Of a DNA stretch of 64,000 nucleotides, positions 49,866 to 58,648 are shown one piece after another (position 1 is the first letter of the stretch; the number at the start of each line of letters is the position of its first letter). Below the pieces are notes generated by a model. That model was given only the letters and a program-made list of their open reading frames with translations. It did no database searches and had not been told where the DNA came from. Source of the DNA: Acidimicrobiales bacterium (lineage in GTDB: Bacteria > Actinomycetota > Acidimicrobiia > Acidimicrobiales > Acidimicrobilacustridaceae). The DNA is taken from the NCBI GenBank assembly GCA_025455885.1, contig JALOLR010000002.1, positions 124,001 to 188,000 on the forward strand, in the 5' to 3' direction. A program made the translations under genes and the position numbers.

Positions 49866-50381
49866 GTGGTCGATCTCTCCCTCGGCGCGACGCTCGTCGT
49901 CGACGTCGTGGCCTGGGCGCTGATCGGCGTGGTGGTGGGCTACGGCATGCACCGGGTGCCGCTGCGACGGCTCGAGCGCGACACGTGGATCACCCGCCCG
50001 CGCCGGTTCGAGCGCGAGGGCCGTCTGTACGAGCGCCTCGGGATCCGCCGCTGGAAGGACCGGACCCCCGAGCTCGGCGGCCTCTTCCGCGGCGGCGTGT
50101 CCAAGCGGACCTCGGGAGGGCGCGGCCGCCTGGAGCGCTACGCCGCCGAGACCCGTCGGGCCGAGTACACGCACTGGGCGGTGATGGCCGCGGGCCCGCT
50201 CTTCGCGCTGTGGAACCCGTGGTACCTGACGATCGCGATGCTCGTCTACGCGATCGCCGCCAACCTGCCCTGCCTGCTGATCCAGCGCTACAACCGGGCG
50301 CGCATCACCAGGATCGCGGTCCGCGCTGCCGTCCGGAACCCCCGACCCGAGGGGGACGGCCGGGCGCCGACGGGCACCTGA
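49866..50381 (+). CDS. CrtO-like acyltransferase (glycosyl-diaponeurosporenoate acyltransferase family)
   Basis: A 171-residue membrane protein. The motif YERLGIRRWKDRTPELGGLF then RGGVSKR near residues 55-80 is the signature of Staphylococcus CrtO, the last enzyme of staphyloxanthin synthesis, which acylates the sugar of a carotenoid glycoside. Helices flank the motif on both sides. The start is GTG at 49866. It is on the opposite strand from the glycosyltransferase gene and their ends overlap by 94 bases. Its place in a carotenoid cluster supports the assignment. Confidence 0.78.
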   Translation: MVDLSLGATLVVDVVAWALIGVVVGYGMHRVPLRRLERDTWITRPRRFEREGRLYERLGIRRWKDRTPELGGLFRGGVSKRTSGGRGRLERYAAETRRAEYTHWAVMAAGPLFALWNPWYLTIAMLVYAIAANLPCLLIQRYNRARITRIAVRAAVRNPRPEGDGRAPTGT

Positions 50382-51487
50382 CGCCCCCGCCAGGTCACCG
50401 AGCGACGCCACCACCGGGCCCACGAGGAGCGGGCGAACAGCCCGACGAAGCCGGCGAGCAGGGCGGGGTGGGCGGGGGCCACCCACCAGCGGAACCGACC
50501 GACGCGCCGGGTGAGCGCCCGGAACTGCACCGCGAAGGCCGCCCACGCGGCGACGGCGACCAGCACACCCCGGCGGTCACGCCGGCGCAGCGCCGACAGC
50601 GGACCGCCGAGGCCGGCGGTCACCCACAGCGCCACGAGGACCGAACGCCACCACGGCACGGCGGCCGACCCGGCCGCCATGTTCTTCGTCCAGCCCTCGA
50701 CGAGCTGCGCCGGGCCCGACGGATACATCCGGAAGCCCACGAGGTCGCCCCCCGCCCGGGCGGTGACGGCCATCCCCCCGGCCCGGTAGGCACGGGCGAG
50801 CGCGATGTCCTCGACGACGTCGGCGGCCACCGAGGCGAAGCCCCCCACCGCGCCGAGCTCGGCCCGACCGGTGACGAGGCACGGTCCGAACGCCGCGTCC
50901 GATCCTCCGGCGCGGCCCGGCGTGGCGGCACCCGACCCCATCACGGACACCAGGTTGCAGGGCGCCGACCACTGCTCGTAGCCCGACTCCGGCCGGTGTT
51001 CGGGCAATACCGACACCAGGCCGCCGTGGGTGCGGTGCTCGGCCACCAACTCGGCGAGCGCCCCGGGACCCAGGGTGACGTCAGCATCGAGGAGGACCAG
51101 GATCGGTGCGGTGGTGGCCGCCACGCCGACCTGGCACGCCCACGGTTTGCCTGCCCAGCCCTCGGGCAGGTCCCCCGCCGGTACCACACGGGCGCCGTGG
51201 GCGGCGGCGACGGCGGCGGTGTCGTCGGTCGAGCCGTCGTCGACGACGACGACCTCGTGCGCGGCGGGGAGCTGCGCGGCCACCGACGCCAGCAGCGCGC
51301 CGATGGTGGCGCCCTCGTCGCGTGCGGGGACGATCACGGCCACCGACGGCCGCGCCGCGACCGGGCGCAGCGGGATCACCCGGCCGTCGGCCCCGAGCGC
51401 GGGCAGGCGCCAACCGAGCCACCACCCGGCCGCCCACCCCGCGACCCAACCGGCGACCGGGACCGCTCCCGCCGCCCGTCGGTTCAC
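50288..51487 (-). CDS. Family 2 glycosyltransferase, CrtQ-like
   Basis: A 399-residue membrane glycosyltransferase. The GT2 fold is clear: SVAVIVPARDEGATIGALL, VVVVDDGSTDDT, the metal-binding Asp in LVLLDADVTLG, and a late VEDIALARAYRAGG with the acid base. C-terminal hydrophobic helices anchor it. It resembles the CrtQ carotenoid glycosyltransferase class, likely adding a sugar to a hydroxylated carotenoid. GTG at 51487 starts the frame. Its last 94 bases lie antisense to the CrtO-like gene. It begins 7 bases after the CrtZ stop. Confidence 0.8.
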   Translation of the reverse strand: MNRRAAGAVPVAGWVAGWAAGWWLGWRLPALGADGRVIPLRPVAARPSVAVIVPARDEGATIGALLASVAAQLPAAHEVVVVDDGSTDDTAAVAAAHGARVVPAGDLPEGWAGKPWACQVGVAATTAPILVLLDADVTLGPGALAELVAEHRTHGGLVSVLPEHRPESGYEQWSAPCNLVSVMGSGAATPGRAGGSDAAFGPCLVTGRAELGAVGGFASVAADVVEDIALARAYRAGGMAVTARAGGDLVGFRMYPSGPAQLVEGWTKNMAAGSAAVPWWRSVLVALWVTAGLGGPLSALRRRDRRGVLVAVAAWAAFAVQFRALTRRVGRFRWWVAPAHPALLAGFVGLFARSSWARWWRRSVTWRGRQVPVGARPSPSGRGFRTAARTAILVMRARL

Positions 51488-51494
51488 GGTCGCC

Positions 51495-51983
51495 TCACGC
51501 CGAGCGGCGGGCCGCGGTGGCGTCGGCGGTCGGAGCGCTCTCCCGCCAGGCCTCACCCAGGGGGACGAGCATGCCGAAGGGCTCGCCGCTGGCGACGTGG
51601 TGACGACGGTGCGCCCTCGACAGCCGACGGGCCAGTGCCGAGCGGCGGGCCACGAACGCCCCACCGGGGACACGCCGGTGCACCACGCCGTCGTGGACGA
51701 ACGCGTAGGTGGCGCCGTAGGCGGTGACCCCGGCCCCGACGGCGAGGAGGCTGCGCAGCTTCGGGTAGCGGGCCCCGATCGCCATGGCCGTCACCGTGCC
51801 GGCGGCGAAGGCGACCGGGTAGAGGTCGTTGCGCTCGAACAGCCCGACGCGGGGCTCGTGGTGGCTCTCGTGCCAGGCCAGGCCCGGCCCGTGCATCACC
51901 CAGCGGTGCGCGGCGTACGCCACCGGCTCCATGACCACGAAGGCGGCGGCCGCCTCGAGGCCATGGCGAAGCGCCGACCTCAC
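51495..51983 (-). CDS. crtZ: Beta-carotene hydroxylase
   Basis: A 162-residue di-iron membrane hydroxylase. The four His clusters of CrtZ are all present: HRWVMHG, HESHHEP, HDGVVHRR and HRRHH. It would hydroxylate the beta-ionone rings at C3 to give cryptoxanthin and zeaxanthin. GTG at 51983 overlaps the CrtYd stop (GTGA), so it is coupled to the cyclase. The cyclase pair upstream and the glycosyltransferase downstream make a short ordered pathway. Confidence 0.92.
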   Translation of the reverse strand: MRSALRHGLEAAAAFVVMEPVAYAAHRWVMHGPGLAWHESHHEPRVGLFERNDLYPVAFAAGTVTAMAIGARYPKLRSLLAVGAGVTAYGATYAFVHDGVVHRRVPGGAFVARRSALARRLSRAHRRHHVASGEPFGMLVPLGEAWRESAPTADATAARRSA

Positions 51984-52315
51984 GCCGACACCTCGTCGTC
52001 CGTGCGTGCGCCGTCAGGGCGCCCGAGGGCCTTCCAGCGGGCCAGCACCGCGGTGAGCAGGGAGAATCCGAACACGTAGTCCTCCACCGGGATGTCCCAC
52101 GGGAAGCGGGGGCCCAGGTGTTCATCGGGGTTGTAGAGCACGATCGGCGCCGACAGCTTGGTGAACCAACCGTTGACCAGCACCATGAAGGCGTAGCAGA
52201 TCCCCATCGCGATCCAGAAGCGGGAGTCCGAGAAGATCCCGCTGCGGAGCCAGAGGCGCTCGTAGAGCACGACGACCACCACCGACGCCAGGGCGAAGAG
52301 CGTGTACTCCCCCAT
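51980..52315 (-). CDS. crtYd: Lycopene cyclase subunit CrtYd
   Basis: A 111-residue membrane protein with three helices, one half of the actinobacterial heterodimeric lycopene cyclase. FPWDIPVEDYVFGFSLLT near residue 72 is the conserved segment with the acidic pair. It has a one-base overlap with the CrtYc stop (TGATG) and a four-base overlap with crtZ. Together with CrtYc it should make beta-carotene from lycopene. Confidence 0.9.
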   Translation of the reverse strand: MGEYTLFALASVVVVVLYERLWLRSGIFSDSRFWIAMGICYAFMVLVNGWFTKLSAPIVLYNPDEHLGPRFPWDIPVEDYVFGFSLLTAVLARWKALGRPDGARTDDEVSA

Positions 52316-52680
52316 CAGGCGTCCTGGGTCCGTCGCCCGGCCGCGGCCCGAGCAGCCAGCCACGGCACCCGGCCGTCGAGCATGTTGCGGACGCTCTCGT
52401 AGGACAACAGCGCGCACAGGGGCACGACCACGAAGAAGACGAGCTCGTCGAGGGGCACGCCGAAGGGCAGGACGACACCGGTGACGTACTGATCGTTGAA
52501 GAACCAGTGGTCCCGGGCGATGGCCACCGCGTCCCACACGTAGAAGACCACCACCACCGGCCCGAGCGCCCGCAGGGTGCGGACTGGACGGCGGTACACG
52601 CGAGCCGAGAAGACCCATTCGAGCGGCAGGGTCACGACCAGACAGGCGGCCATGACGAACAGGTACTGTCCCTTGTCCAC
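52315..52680 (-). CDS. crtYc: Lycopene cyclase subunit CrtYc
   Basis: A 121-residue membrane protein, the second half of the heterodimeric cyclase. The segments YVWDAVAIARDHWFF and GVPLDELVFFVVVPLCALL near residues 47 and 75 are typical of CrtYc. GTG at 52680 starts the operon crtYc-crtYd-crtZ-crtQ-like on this strand. It is divergent from crtI across 141 bases, which must hold both promoters. No elongase gene is present, so a C40 rather than C50 product is expected. Confidence 0.9.
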   Translation of the reverse strand: MDKGQYLFVMAACLVVTLPLEWVFSARVYRRPVRTLRALGPVVVVFYVWDAVAIARDHWFFNDQYVTGVVLPFGVPLDELVFFVVVPLCALLSYESVRNMLDGRVPWLAARAAAGRRTQDA

Positions 52681-52821
52681 GGCCCGTCTCCCGGTCCCAT
52701 CCTGTCTGCCGGACGAAGGCGAGCGCCCCGTCCGAGGAGTTCCGACGTTGTCCTCTGAAGCCCCCACCGTACGCCCCTGCGCACCGCGAACCGCAGGCGC
52801 GGACCCGATGGGCGGTGCCTG

Positions 52822-54291
52822 ATGCGCGTCGTCGTCGTGGGGGCCGGTCTCGGCGGCCTGGCCGCGGCGTGCCACCTGCGCGGCGCCGGGCACGACGTGT
52901 TGGTGCTCGAACGGCGGCCCGGCCCCGGCGGGCGCGCCCACGATCTGTCGATCGACGGCTACCGGTTCGACGCCGGTCCCACCGTGTTCACGATGCCCGA
53001 GCTGGTCGACGACTGCTTCCACGCCCTCGGGGTCGACCCTGCCGCCTACCTCACCACGCGGCCCGTCGACCCGCTGTACCGCACCACGTTCGCCGACGGG
53101 AGCGTGCTGCACGTCCGCCGGGGGCGTGAGGCGATGGCCGCGGAGATCGCCGAGGTCTGCGGTCCGGCCGAGGCCGCCGCCTTCCACCGCTTCGCCGACT
53201 GGCTCGGCGAGCTCTACGAGGTGGAGATGCCCAACTTCATCGGGCGCAACTTCGACACGCCGCTGCAGCTGGCCAAGCCGCTCGGACCGGCGTTGCGCCT
53301 CCTGCGGATGGGGGGCTTCCGCAAGCTGTCCTCCAAGGTCGCCGACCACTTCAACGACGAACGGCTCCACAAGGTCTTCGGCTTCCAGGCCCTCTACGCG
53401 GGTCTGGCCCCCTACGAGGCGCTGGCCGTCTACTGCATCATCACCTACATGGACTCGATCGCCGGGGTGTACCACCCGGAGGGGGGCATGCAGGCCATCC
53501 CCACCTCGCTGGCGGCCGCCCTCGTCGACCACGGGGTCGAGTTCCGCTACGACACCCCGATCGACCGGATCATGCTCGCCGAGGGCACCTCGGGGCGGGT
53601 GACCGGGGTGCGCACCGAGGACGGCGAGATCGTGGGCGCCGACGCGGTGGTGTGCAACCCCGACCTGCCGGTGGCCTACCGCACCCTGCTCCCCGGCACG
53701 CCGATGCCCCGCCAGGCCCGTCGGGGTGCCTATTCACCCTCCTGCATACTCTGGCACGTCGGTCTGCGCGGCACCCCGGGGCCCGAGGCGGCCCACCACA
53801 ACATCCACTTCGGGGACGACTGGCGGGGCGCCTTCGACGCCCTCCTCGGCCAGGGCGTGAGGATGCCCGACCCGTCGCTCCTGGTGAGCGTGCCCACCGT
53901 CGACGAGCCGAGCATGGCCCCCGAGGGCGGCAGCGTGCTGTACGTCCTCGAACCGTGCCCGAACCTCGACGGCCGCGTCGACTGGACCACCGAGCGGGAC
54001 CGGGCCCGAGACGACCTCTACGAACGGATCGCCGCCCTCGGCTACCCGACCGACATCGCCGTGGAGCGCCTGCTCGACCCGCTCGACTGGGAGCGCGACG
54101 GCATGGAGCGCGGCACGCCCTTCGCCCTCGCCCACACGTTCTTCCAGAGCGGGCCGTTCCGACCGAACAACATCACCCGCCACGCCCCGGGCCTCGTGTT
54201 CACCGGGTCCGGTACGGTGCCCGGCGTGGGGGTGCCGATGGTGCTGGTGAGCGGGCGACTGGCGGCCGAACGGGTCGCGGCCCTGGCGTGA
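52822..54291 (+). CDS. crtI: Phytoene desaturase
   Basis: A 489-residue FAD-dependent desaturase that converts phytoene to lycopene. The N-terminal dinucleotide-binding motif is VVVGAGLGGLAAACHL, and the C-terminal CrtI signature is PGVGVPMVLVSGRLAAERVA split around helices, preceded by FVFTGSGT-like residues. The ATG follows a GGCGGTG run. Its stop overlaps the crtB GTG by four bases, so the two are coupled. No crtE is in the window, so GGPP comes from elsewhere. Confidence 0.95.
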   Translation: MRVVVVGAGLGGLAAACHLRGAGHDVLVLERRPGPGGRAHDLSIDGYRFDAGPTVFTMPELVDDCFHALGVDPAAYLTTRPVDPLYRTTFADGSVLHVRRGREAMAAEIAEVCGPAEAAAFHRFADWLGELYEVEMPNFIGRNFDTPLQLAKPLGPALRLLRMGGFRKLSSKVADHFNDERLHKVFGFQALYAGLAPYEALAVYCIITYMDSIAGVYHPEGGMQAIPTSLAAALVDHGVEFRYDTPIDRIMLAEGTSGRVTGVRTEDGEIVGADAVVCNPDLPVAYRTLLPGTPMPRQARRGAYSPSCILWHVGLRGTPGPEAAHHNIHFGDDWRGAFDALLGQGVRMPDPSLLVSVPTVDEPSMAPEGGSVLYVLEPCPNLDGRVDWTTERDRARDDLYERIAALGYPTDIAVERLLDPLDWERDGMERGTPFALAHTFFQSGPFRPNNITRHAPGLVFTGSGTVPGVGVPMVLVSGRLAAERVAALA

Positions 54292-55181
54292 GCGCGGCGT
54301 CCGGGCCGATCACGCTCGAGCAGTCCTACGAGGAGTGCCGACGGCTGAACCGGGCCTACGGCACCACGTACTACTGGGCGACCTACGCGCTGCCCCGCGT
54401 CAAGCGACACCACGTCCACGCCCTGTACGGGTTCTGTCGCTTCGCCGACGAGATCGTCGACGACCCGGGGTTCGGCACCGTCGCGCAGCGGGAGGCGGCG
54501 CTGACCGGGTTCTCCGACCGCTTCTTCGCCGACCTCGCCGAGGGTCGTTCCGACGACCTGGTCCTGAAGGCCGTGATCCACACCATCAAGGCCTTCGACC
54601 TCGACGTCGACCTCTTCGTCCGCTTCCTGCGGTCGATGGCGATGGACCTCACCGTCGAGACCTACGAGACCTGGGCCGACCTCGAGGTCTACGTCGACGG
54701 CTCGGCGGCCGTGATCGGCGAGATGATGATGCCCATCCTCGAACCGCCCGACCTCGACCGGGCCCGGGCCGGGGCGCGGGCCCTCGGCATCGCCTTCCAG
54801 CTCACCAACTTCCTCCGCGACGTCGGCGAGGACCTCGACCGGGGGCGGGTCTACCTGCCCCAGGAAGACTTGCGGCGCTTCGGCGCCGACCCCCACCGCC
54901 GTCGCGTCGACGAGGAGTGGGTCCACCTCATGCGCTTCGAGATCGAGCGCTGCCACCAGCTCTACGCCGACGCCGACCTCGGCATCGCCGACCTGCCGGC
55001 GTCGTCGGCTCGGGGCATCTGGGCCGCCCGGCGCCTCTACGGGGGGATCCTCGGCCGGATCGAGGACAACGGTTACGACGTGTTCACCACGCGGGCACGG
55101 GTCCCGGCCTGGGAGAAGGCCCGGGTGGTGGCCCTCTCCGCCGCCGGCCGGCCGCCGCGGCCGGCACGACCGCGGTCCTGA
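54288..55181 (+). CDS. crtB: Phytoene synthase
   Basis: A 297-residue prenyl-diphosphate condensing enzyme. The two Asp-rich motifs are FADEIVDD near residue 53 and FLRDVGEDLDRGRVYLPQED near residue 178. Family length is normal. It joins two GGPP molecules into phytoene. GTG at 54288 overlaps the crtI stop. It is the last gene on the + strand of the carotenoid cluster and ends 8 bases from the convergent AIM24 gene. Confidence 0.95.
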   Translation: MSAASGPITLEQSYEECRRLNRAYGTTYYWATYALPRVKRHHVHALYGFCRFADEIVDDPGFGTVAQREAALTGFSDRFFADLAEGRSDDLVLKAVIHTIKAFDLDVDLFVRFLRSMAMDLTVETYETWADLEVYVDGSAAVIGEMMMPILEPPDLDRARAGARALGIAFQLTNFLRDVGEDLDRGRVYLPQEDLRRFGADPHRRRVDEEWVHLMRFEIERCHQLYADADLGIADLPASSARGIWAARRLYGGILGRIEDNGYDVFTTRARVPAWEKARVVALSAAGRPPRPARPRS

Positions 55182-55189
55182 CGGGGTCG

Positions 55190-55876
55190 CTAGAAGCCGA
55201 GCCCGGTCTTGGTCCCGGCCCCGCGGACCACACCCTCGGAGGGCTGGACCATCACCCAACCCTCACCGGAGAACGACATCTGGAACGTCTCGCCGGACCC
55301 CTTGCCGATCAGCGACTTCACGCTCACGTCGCTCTTGATCCCCATCTGCACCCCCTGGGTCCACATGACGACGGCCTGGGGATCGGCGAAGGTGGGCGCC
55401 GACGCGACGTCGAGCACGACCGGCGGCCCGTCGCAGCAGATGGCCACGTAACCGGTGCCGGTGAGCACCACGTTGTACATGCCGCCGGCCATCGCCCCGG
55501 CGCCGCCGATGGACTTGATGTCGTAGCCGATCGAGGCGCTGAACGCGAGCACGTTGGACCCGTTCACCCAGATGCTGTCGTTGTCGAGGTACATGATCTG
55601 GATCTCGGTCGCCTGGTTGGCGAGGAACACCTCGCCGGTGCCGGTCACGTCCATCACCGGCACCCCCTCACCCGTCATCTTGGACTTGAGGTAGCCGCCC
55701 ATCCCGCCCGAGCCGCCGTGGGAGAAGGAGGCCTCGCCCTGGTAGGCGACCATCGACCCGATCCGGGCCTTGACCGGCCCGTACTGCAGGAAGACCTTGA
55801 GCAGCTTCTTGTTCTGGAGCGTGAACGGGTCCGCTCCGGTCGTCTCCTTGAACTCGGTGAAGTCGGCGTGGATCAC
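55190..55876 (-). CDS. AIM24/TSPc-like beta-helix family protein
   Basis: A 228-residue beta-rich protein of the AIM24 family. Patterns such as KVFLQYGPVKARIGSMVAYQ, VNGSNVLAFSASIGYDIKSI and a late GKGSGETFQMSFSGEGWVMV fit the family, whose mitochondrial member is linked to inner-membrane structure; the bacterial role is unknown. GTG at 55876 has GGAGGG at good spacing. It lies 74 bases downstream of the Nramp-like gene on the same strand and may be read with it. Confidence 0.85.
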   Translation of the reverse strand: MIHADFTEFKETTGADPFTLQNKKLLKVFLQYGPVKARIGSMVAYQGEASFSHGGSGGMGGYLKSKMTGEGVPVMDVTGTGEVFLANQATEIQIMYLDNDSIWVNGSNVLAFSASIGYDIKSIGGAGAMAGGMYNVVLTGTGYVAICCDGPPVVLDVASAPTFADPQAVVMWTQGVQMGIKSDVSVKSLIGKGSGETFQMSFSGEGWVMVQPSEGVVRGAGTKTGLGF

Positions 55877-55950
55877 GGGGATCTCCCTCCGGTCGGGGAC
55901 GGTCGCGGGGCGCTCGCGGAGCGTAGAGCACCGGTCGCCGGGAGGGGCCG

Positions 55951-57231
55951 CTACCCCACGCCGAACCACCCGAGGACCGTCTGGACCAGCACCGCCGCGG
56001 CCAGCACGGCGATCACGACCACGCAGACCGTGGCCAGCACCCGGAACCAGGGCCGGTTGACGGCGTCGCCCAACACGGACCGGCGGTTGGCGAGGACGAG
56101 GATGAAGGCCAGCACCACCGGGGTGATGATCCCGTTGAGGACCTGCATGCCGAGCAGCAGGGAGATCAGGTTGCCGGGGATGAGGGCCACACCGGCCCCC
56201 ACGACGATGAGCGCCGTGAAGATCCCGAGGAACAGCGGGGCCTCCCGGAACGTGCGCGAGATCGACCGCTCCGCGCCGAGCGCCTCGGCCACGGCGTAGG
56301 AGGTGGCCAGCGGGACGACCGCCGCGGCCAGCGCCGACGCCCCGAGCAGACCGATCCCGAACAGGATCTCGGCGCCGGCGCCGGCGACCGGCTCGAGGGC
56401 CCGGGCCGCGTCGGCGGCCGAGTCGAGAGGCCCGCTGCCGCCGATCGTCGCCGCCGTGGCGATGATGATGGCCATGCTGACGAGGTTGGCGAGGACCGAG
56501 CCCACGATGCTGTCGGTCCGCACCATCCGGTAGTCGTCGGCCCCGGTGCCCCGATCGGCCACCGCCGCGGCCTGGTAGAGCTGCATGTAGGGCGTGACGG
56601 TCGTGCCGATCAGGGCGACCACGATGAAGAGGAACGCACCGTCGGCCACGAAGTTCGGGGCCGCCAGGTTGGCCGCCACCTCACCCCAGTCGGGTTCGGC
56701 GAGCACCGCGGCGATCGGGTAGGCGACGAACGCCAGCGCCAGCAACAGGAAAGCCCGCTCCGCGTAGCGGTAGTTCCCGAGCACCACCACGCCCCAGATG
56801 GCGAGGGCGGCGATCGGGATCGAGACGTACCGCGACACCCCGAAGAGCTCGAAGGCCGCCCCGATCCCGGCGAACTCCGACACGACCAGCCCGAGGTTGG
56901 CGACGACGAGGCACACAATGGCGAAGGTGGCCGCCCGCAGCGGGAAGTTCTCACGGATCAGGGCCATGAGGCCCTCACCGGTGAAGGCCCCCAGCCGAGC
57001 CGACATCTCCTGGACGACCACCAGCGCCACCGTCACGAGCAGCATCACGAACAGGGCGCGGTAGCCGAACTCCGAGCCGGCCGAGGCGTAGGTGGCCACG
57101 CCGCCGGCGTCGTTGCCGGCGTTGGCCGCGATGAGGCCCGGTCCGAGCACGAGCATCCAGAGCTTCCACCGGGCGCGCCGACGCCCCCGCGGTGCGGGGG
57201 TGACGTCGGCGGGCGGCCCGGTCTCGCTCAT
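55951..57231 (-). CDS. Nramp-family transporter, magnesium-type (NRMT-like)
   Basis: A 426-residue transporter with about 11 helices. Helix 1 reads GPGLIAANAGNDAGGVATY: aligned to the DPGN motif of manganese/iron Nramps the Asp is kept, Pro is Ala and the metal-binding Asn is Gly. In helix 6, TTVTPYMQLYQAA, the usual metal-binding Met is replaced by Thr. Loss of the soft ligands favours a hard ion such as Mg2+, as in the magnesium-transporting Nramp-related proteins. It starts 7 bases after an MgtE-like sensor gene, which strongly supports a magnesium role. Confidence 0.85.
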   Translation of the reverse strand: MSETGPPADVTPAPRGRRRARWKLWMLVLGPGLIAANAGNDAGGVATYASAGSEFGYRALFVMLLVTVALVVVQEMSARLGAFTGEGLMALIRENFPLRAATFAIVCLVVANLGLVVSEFAGIGAAFELFGVSRYVSIPIAALAIWGVVVLGNYRYAERAFLLLALAFVAYPIAAVLAEPDWGEVAANLAAPNFVADGAFLFIVVALIGTTVTPYMQLYQAAAVADRGTGADDYRMVRTDSIVGSVLANLVSMAIIIATAATIGGSGPLDSAADAARALEPVAGAGAEILFGIGLLGASALAAAVVPLATSYAVAEALGAERSISRTFREAPLFLGIFTALIVVGAGVALIPGNLISLLLGMQVLNGIITPVVLAFILVLANRRSVLGDAVNRPWFRVLATVCVVVIAVLAAAVLVQTVLGWFGVG

Positions 57232-57238
57232 GGTCCGC

Positions 57239-58567
57239 TCAGGAGAGGAGCCCCGAGAGGCGCCGGCGACGGTCGGGCAGGAGCGCGTCGACGACGTCGT
57301 CGGCCAGGATCCTCCCCACCGGGCGCCCGGCGTCCTCGACCACGACGATCGACGAACCCCGGTTCTCGACGAAGGCCTCGACGACGTCGGCGAGCGGCGT
57401 GTCCACCGTGACCGTCACCGGCGTCGGCTGGGTCTCGAGGTCGCGGAGGCACTGGTCGGGCTCGGCGACGAAGAGCTGGCCCATCGAGACGTCCTCGACG
57501 AGCACCCCGTCCCGGTCGACCACGAGCACGCCGTCGATGTCGCCGAGGTGCACGCGCTGGCCGAGCAACCGGCGCCGTGCCTCGGCCACCGTGGTGTCAC
57601 CCGGGCACGCCAGGATCGTGGTGGTCATGACCCCGCCGGCGGTGGCCGCGTCGTAGTCGAGCAGGTCGGTGAGGACCTCGGCGACCTCGGTGGGCATGGC
57701 CGCGAGGAGGTCGTCACGGGTCTCGGCGTCGAGGTCGCGGAGCGCGTCGGCGGCCTCGTCGGGCTCCATCCGCGCCACGAGCGACGCCGCCCGCTCGGGT
57801 TCGGCCTCGCGCAGGAGCGCGCGCAGCTCGTCGGGCTCCATCTCCTCGAGGGCGTCGGCGGCGGTTGCCTCGTCGAGGGCGTCGAGCAGCTCCTGGCGCT
57901 GTGAACGCCCGAGCTCCTCGAGGAGGTCGGCCAGCTCGCCGGGTCGCAGGCGCTGGAGCTCCCCGTTGGGCCGGCGCATGCGCACCGGTTCACCGGGCTG
58001 CGAGAAGGGCTGGATCGCGGCCCAGTCGATGACCCGGTCCGGATGAGGTTGGGCCCGCCACCGGGCCGGACCGAGCCGGCGCATCAGCGTGCCCAGCCCG
58101 ACGTCGGCCCCCACCAGGCGGTAGCCGGGTCCGACCCGGGCGAGGAAGAGGTCGGCCGCCCGGAAGACGCGGACGCCGTCGACGTCGACCATCTGGTGGT
58201 CGAGCACGTCGTCGGCGAGGCGGACCTCGTTGTCGCGTCGCACGACGTCACGCAGGTCGAAGCGCACGGACCGCAACGTCACGCGACGCGCCGCCATCTC
58301 CTCGATCGCCCCGGCCGGCACCCAGGCGAGACGGCGCCCGACCCGTACGACCAGGCCGGTGAGCGGCGGGTAGGGCTCGCCCTCCCACCGCACGACGATG
58401 TCGACGAGTCGGCCGACCTCGGCGCCGGAGCTGTGCACCACCGGCGACCCGGCCAACGTGGCCACGGACAGCAGGGACTGGGAGACGGCTTCGAGGGCCA
58501 ACAGCCGCTGGGTTCGCTGTTGACGGCGCTGACGCAGCGCGCGAGGGGCGTTCAGGGGACTGACCAT
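57239..58567 (-). CDS. Soluble PRC-barrel / MgtE_N / CBS protein (magnesium sensor without pore)
   Basis: A 442-residue cytoplasmic protein with no transmembrane helix. Residues 35-160 hold two PRC-barrel-like segments (GRLVDIVVRWEGEPYP, LARVGPGYRLVGADVG). Residues 200-305 form the MgtE N superhelix (LLEELGRSQRQELLDALDE, EMEPDELRALL). Residues 310-435 are a CBS pair (GVMTTTILACPGDTTVAEA, VENRGSSIVVVEDAG). In true MgtE these domains sense Mg2+ and gate a membrane pore that is absent here; the coupled Nramp-like gene may take its place. ATG at 58567 has GGAGG at good spacing. Confidence 0.88.
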   Translation of the reverse strand: MVSPLNAPRALRQRRQQRTQRLLALEAVSQSLLSVATLAGSPVVHSSGAEVGRLVDIVVRWEGEPYPPLTGLVVRVGRRLAWVPAGAIEEMAARRVTLRSVRFDLRDVVRRDNEVRLADDVLDHQMVDVDGVRVFRAADLFLARVGPGYRLVGADVGLGTLMRRLGPARWRAQPHPDRVIDWAAIQPFSQPGEPVRMRRPNGELQRLRPGELADLLEELGRSQRQELLDALDEATAADALEEMEPDELRALLREAEPERAASLVARMEPDEAADALRDLDAETRDDLLAAMPTEVAEVLTDLLDYDAATAGGVMTTTILACPGDTTVAEARRRLLGQRVHLGDIDGVLVVDRDGVLVEDVSMGQLFVAEPDQCLRDLETQPTPVTVTVDTPLADVVEAFVENRGSSIVVVEDAGRPVGRILADDVVDALLPDRRRRLSGLLS

Positions 58568-58648
58568 GTCGGGCCTCCGGGGGTGGGCGGGTGGGCGCCA
58601 CCACCTCCTCGACCGTCGCGCCCGGGCCGGGGCGGGTCGCAGTCCTCG

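Noticed and set aside
54335-56299. A 654-codon open frame on the + strand over crtB, AIM24 and the Nramp-like gene
   Set aside because: Its composition is typical of an out-of-frame shadow and it spans three well supported genes.
58248-58604. Second proline-rich frame starting at GTG 58604 as a separate protein
   Set aside because: Beyond its first codons it runs out of phase through the MgtE-like gene and has no domain; only its position near a second ribosome binding site is of interest.
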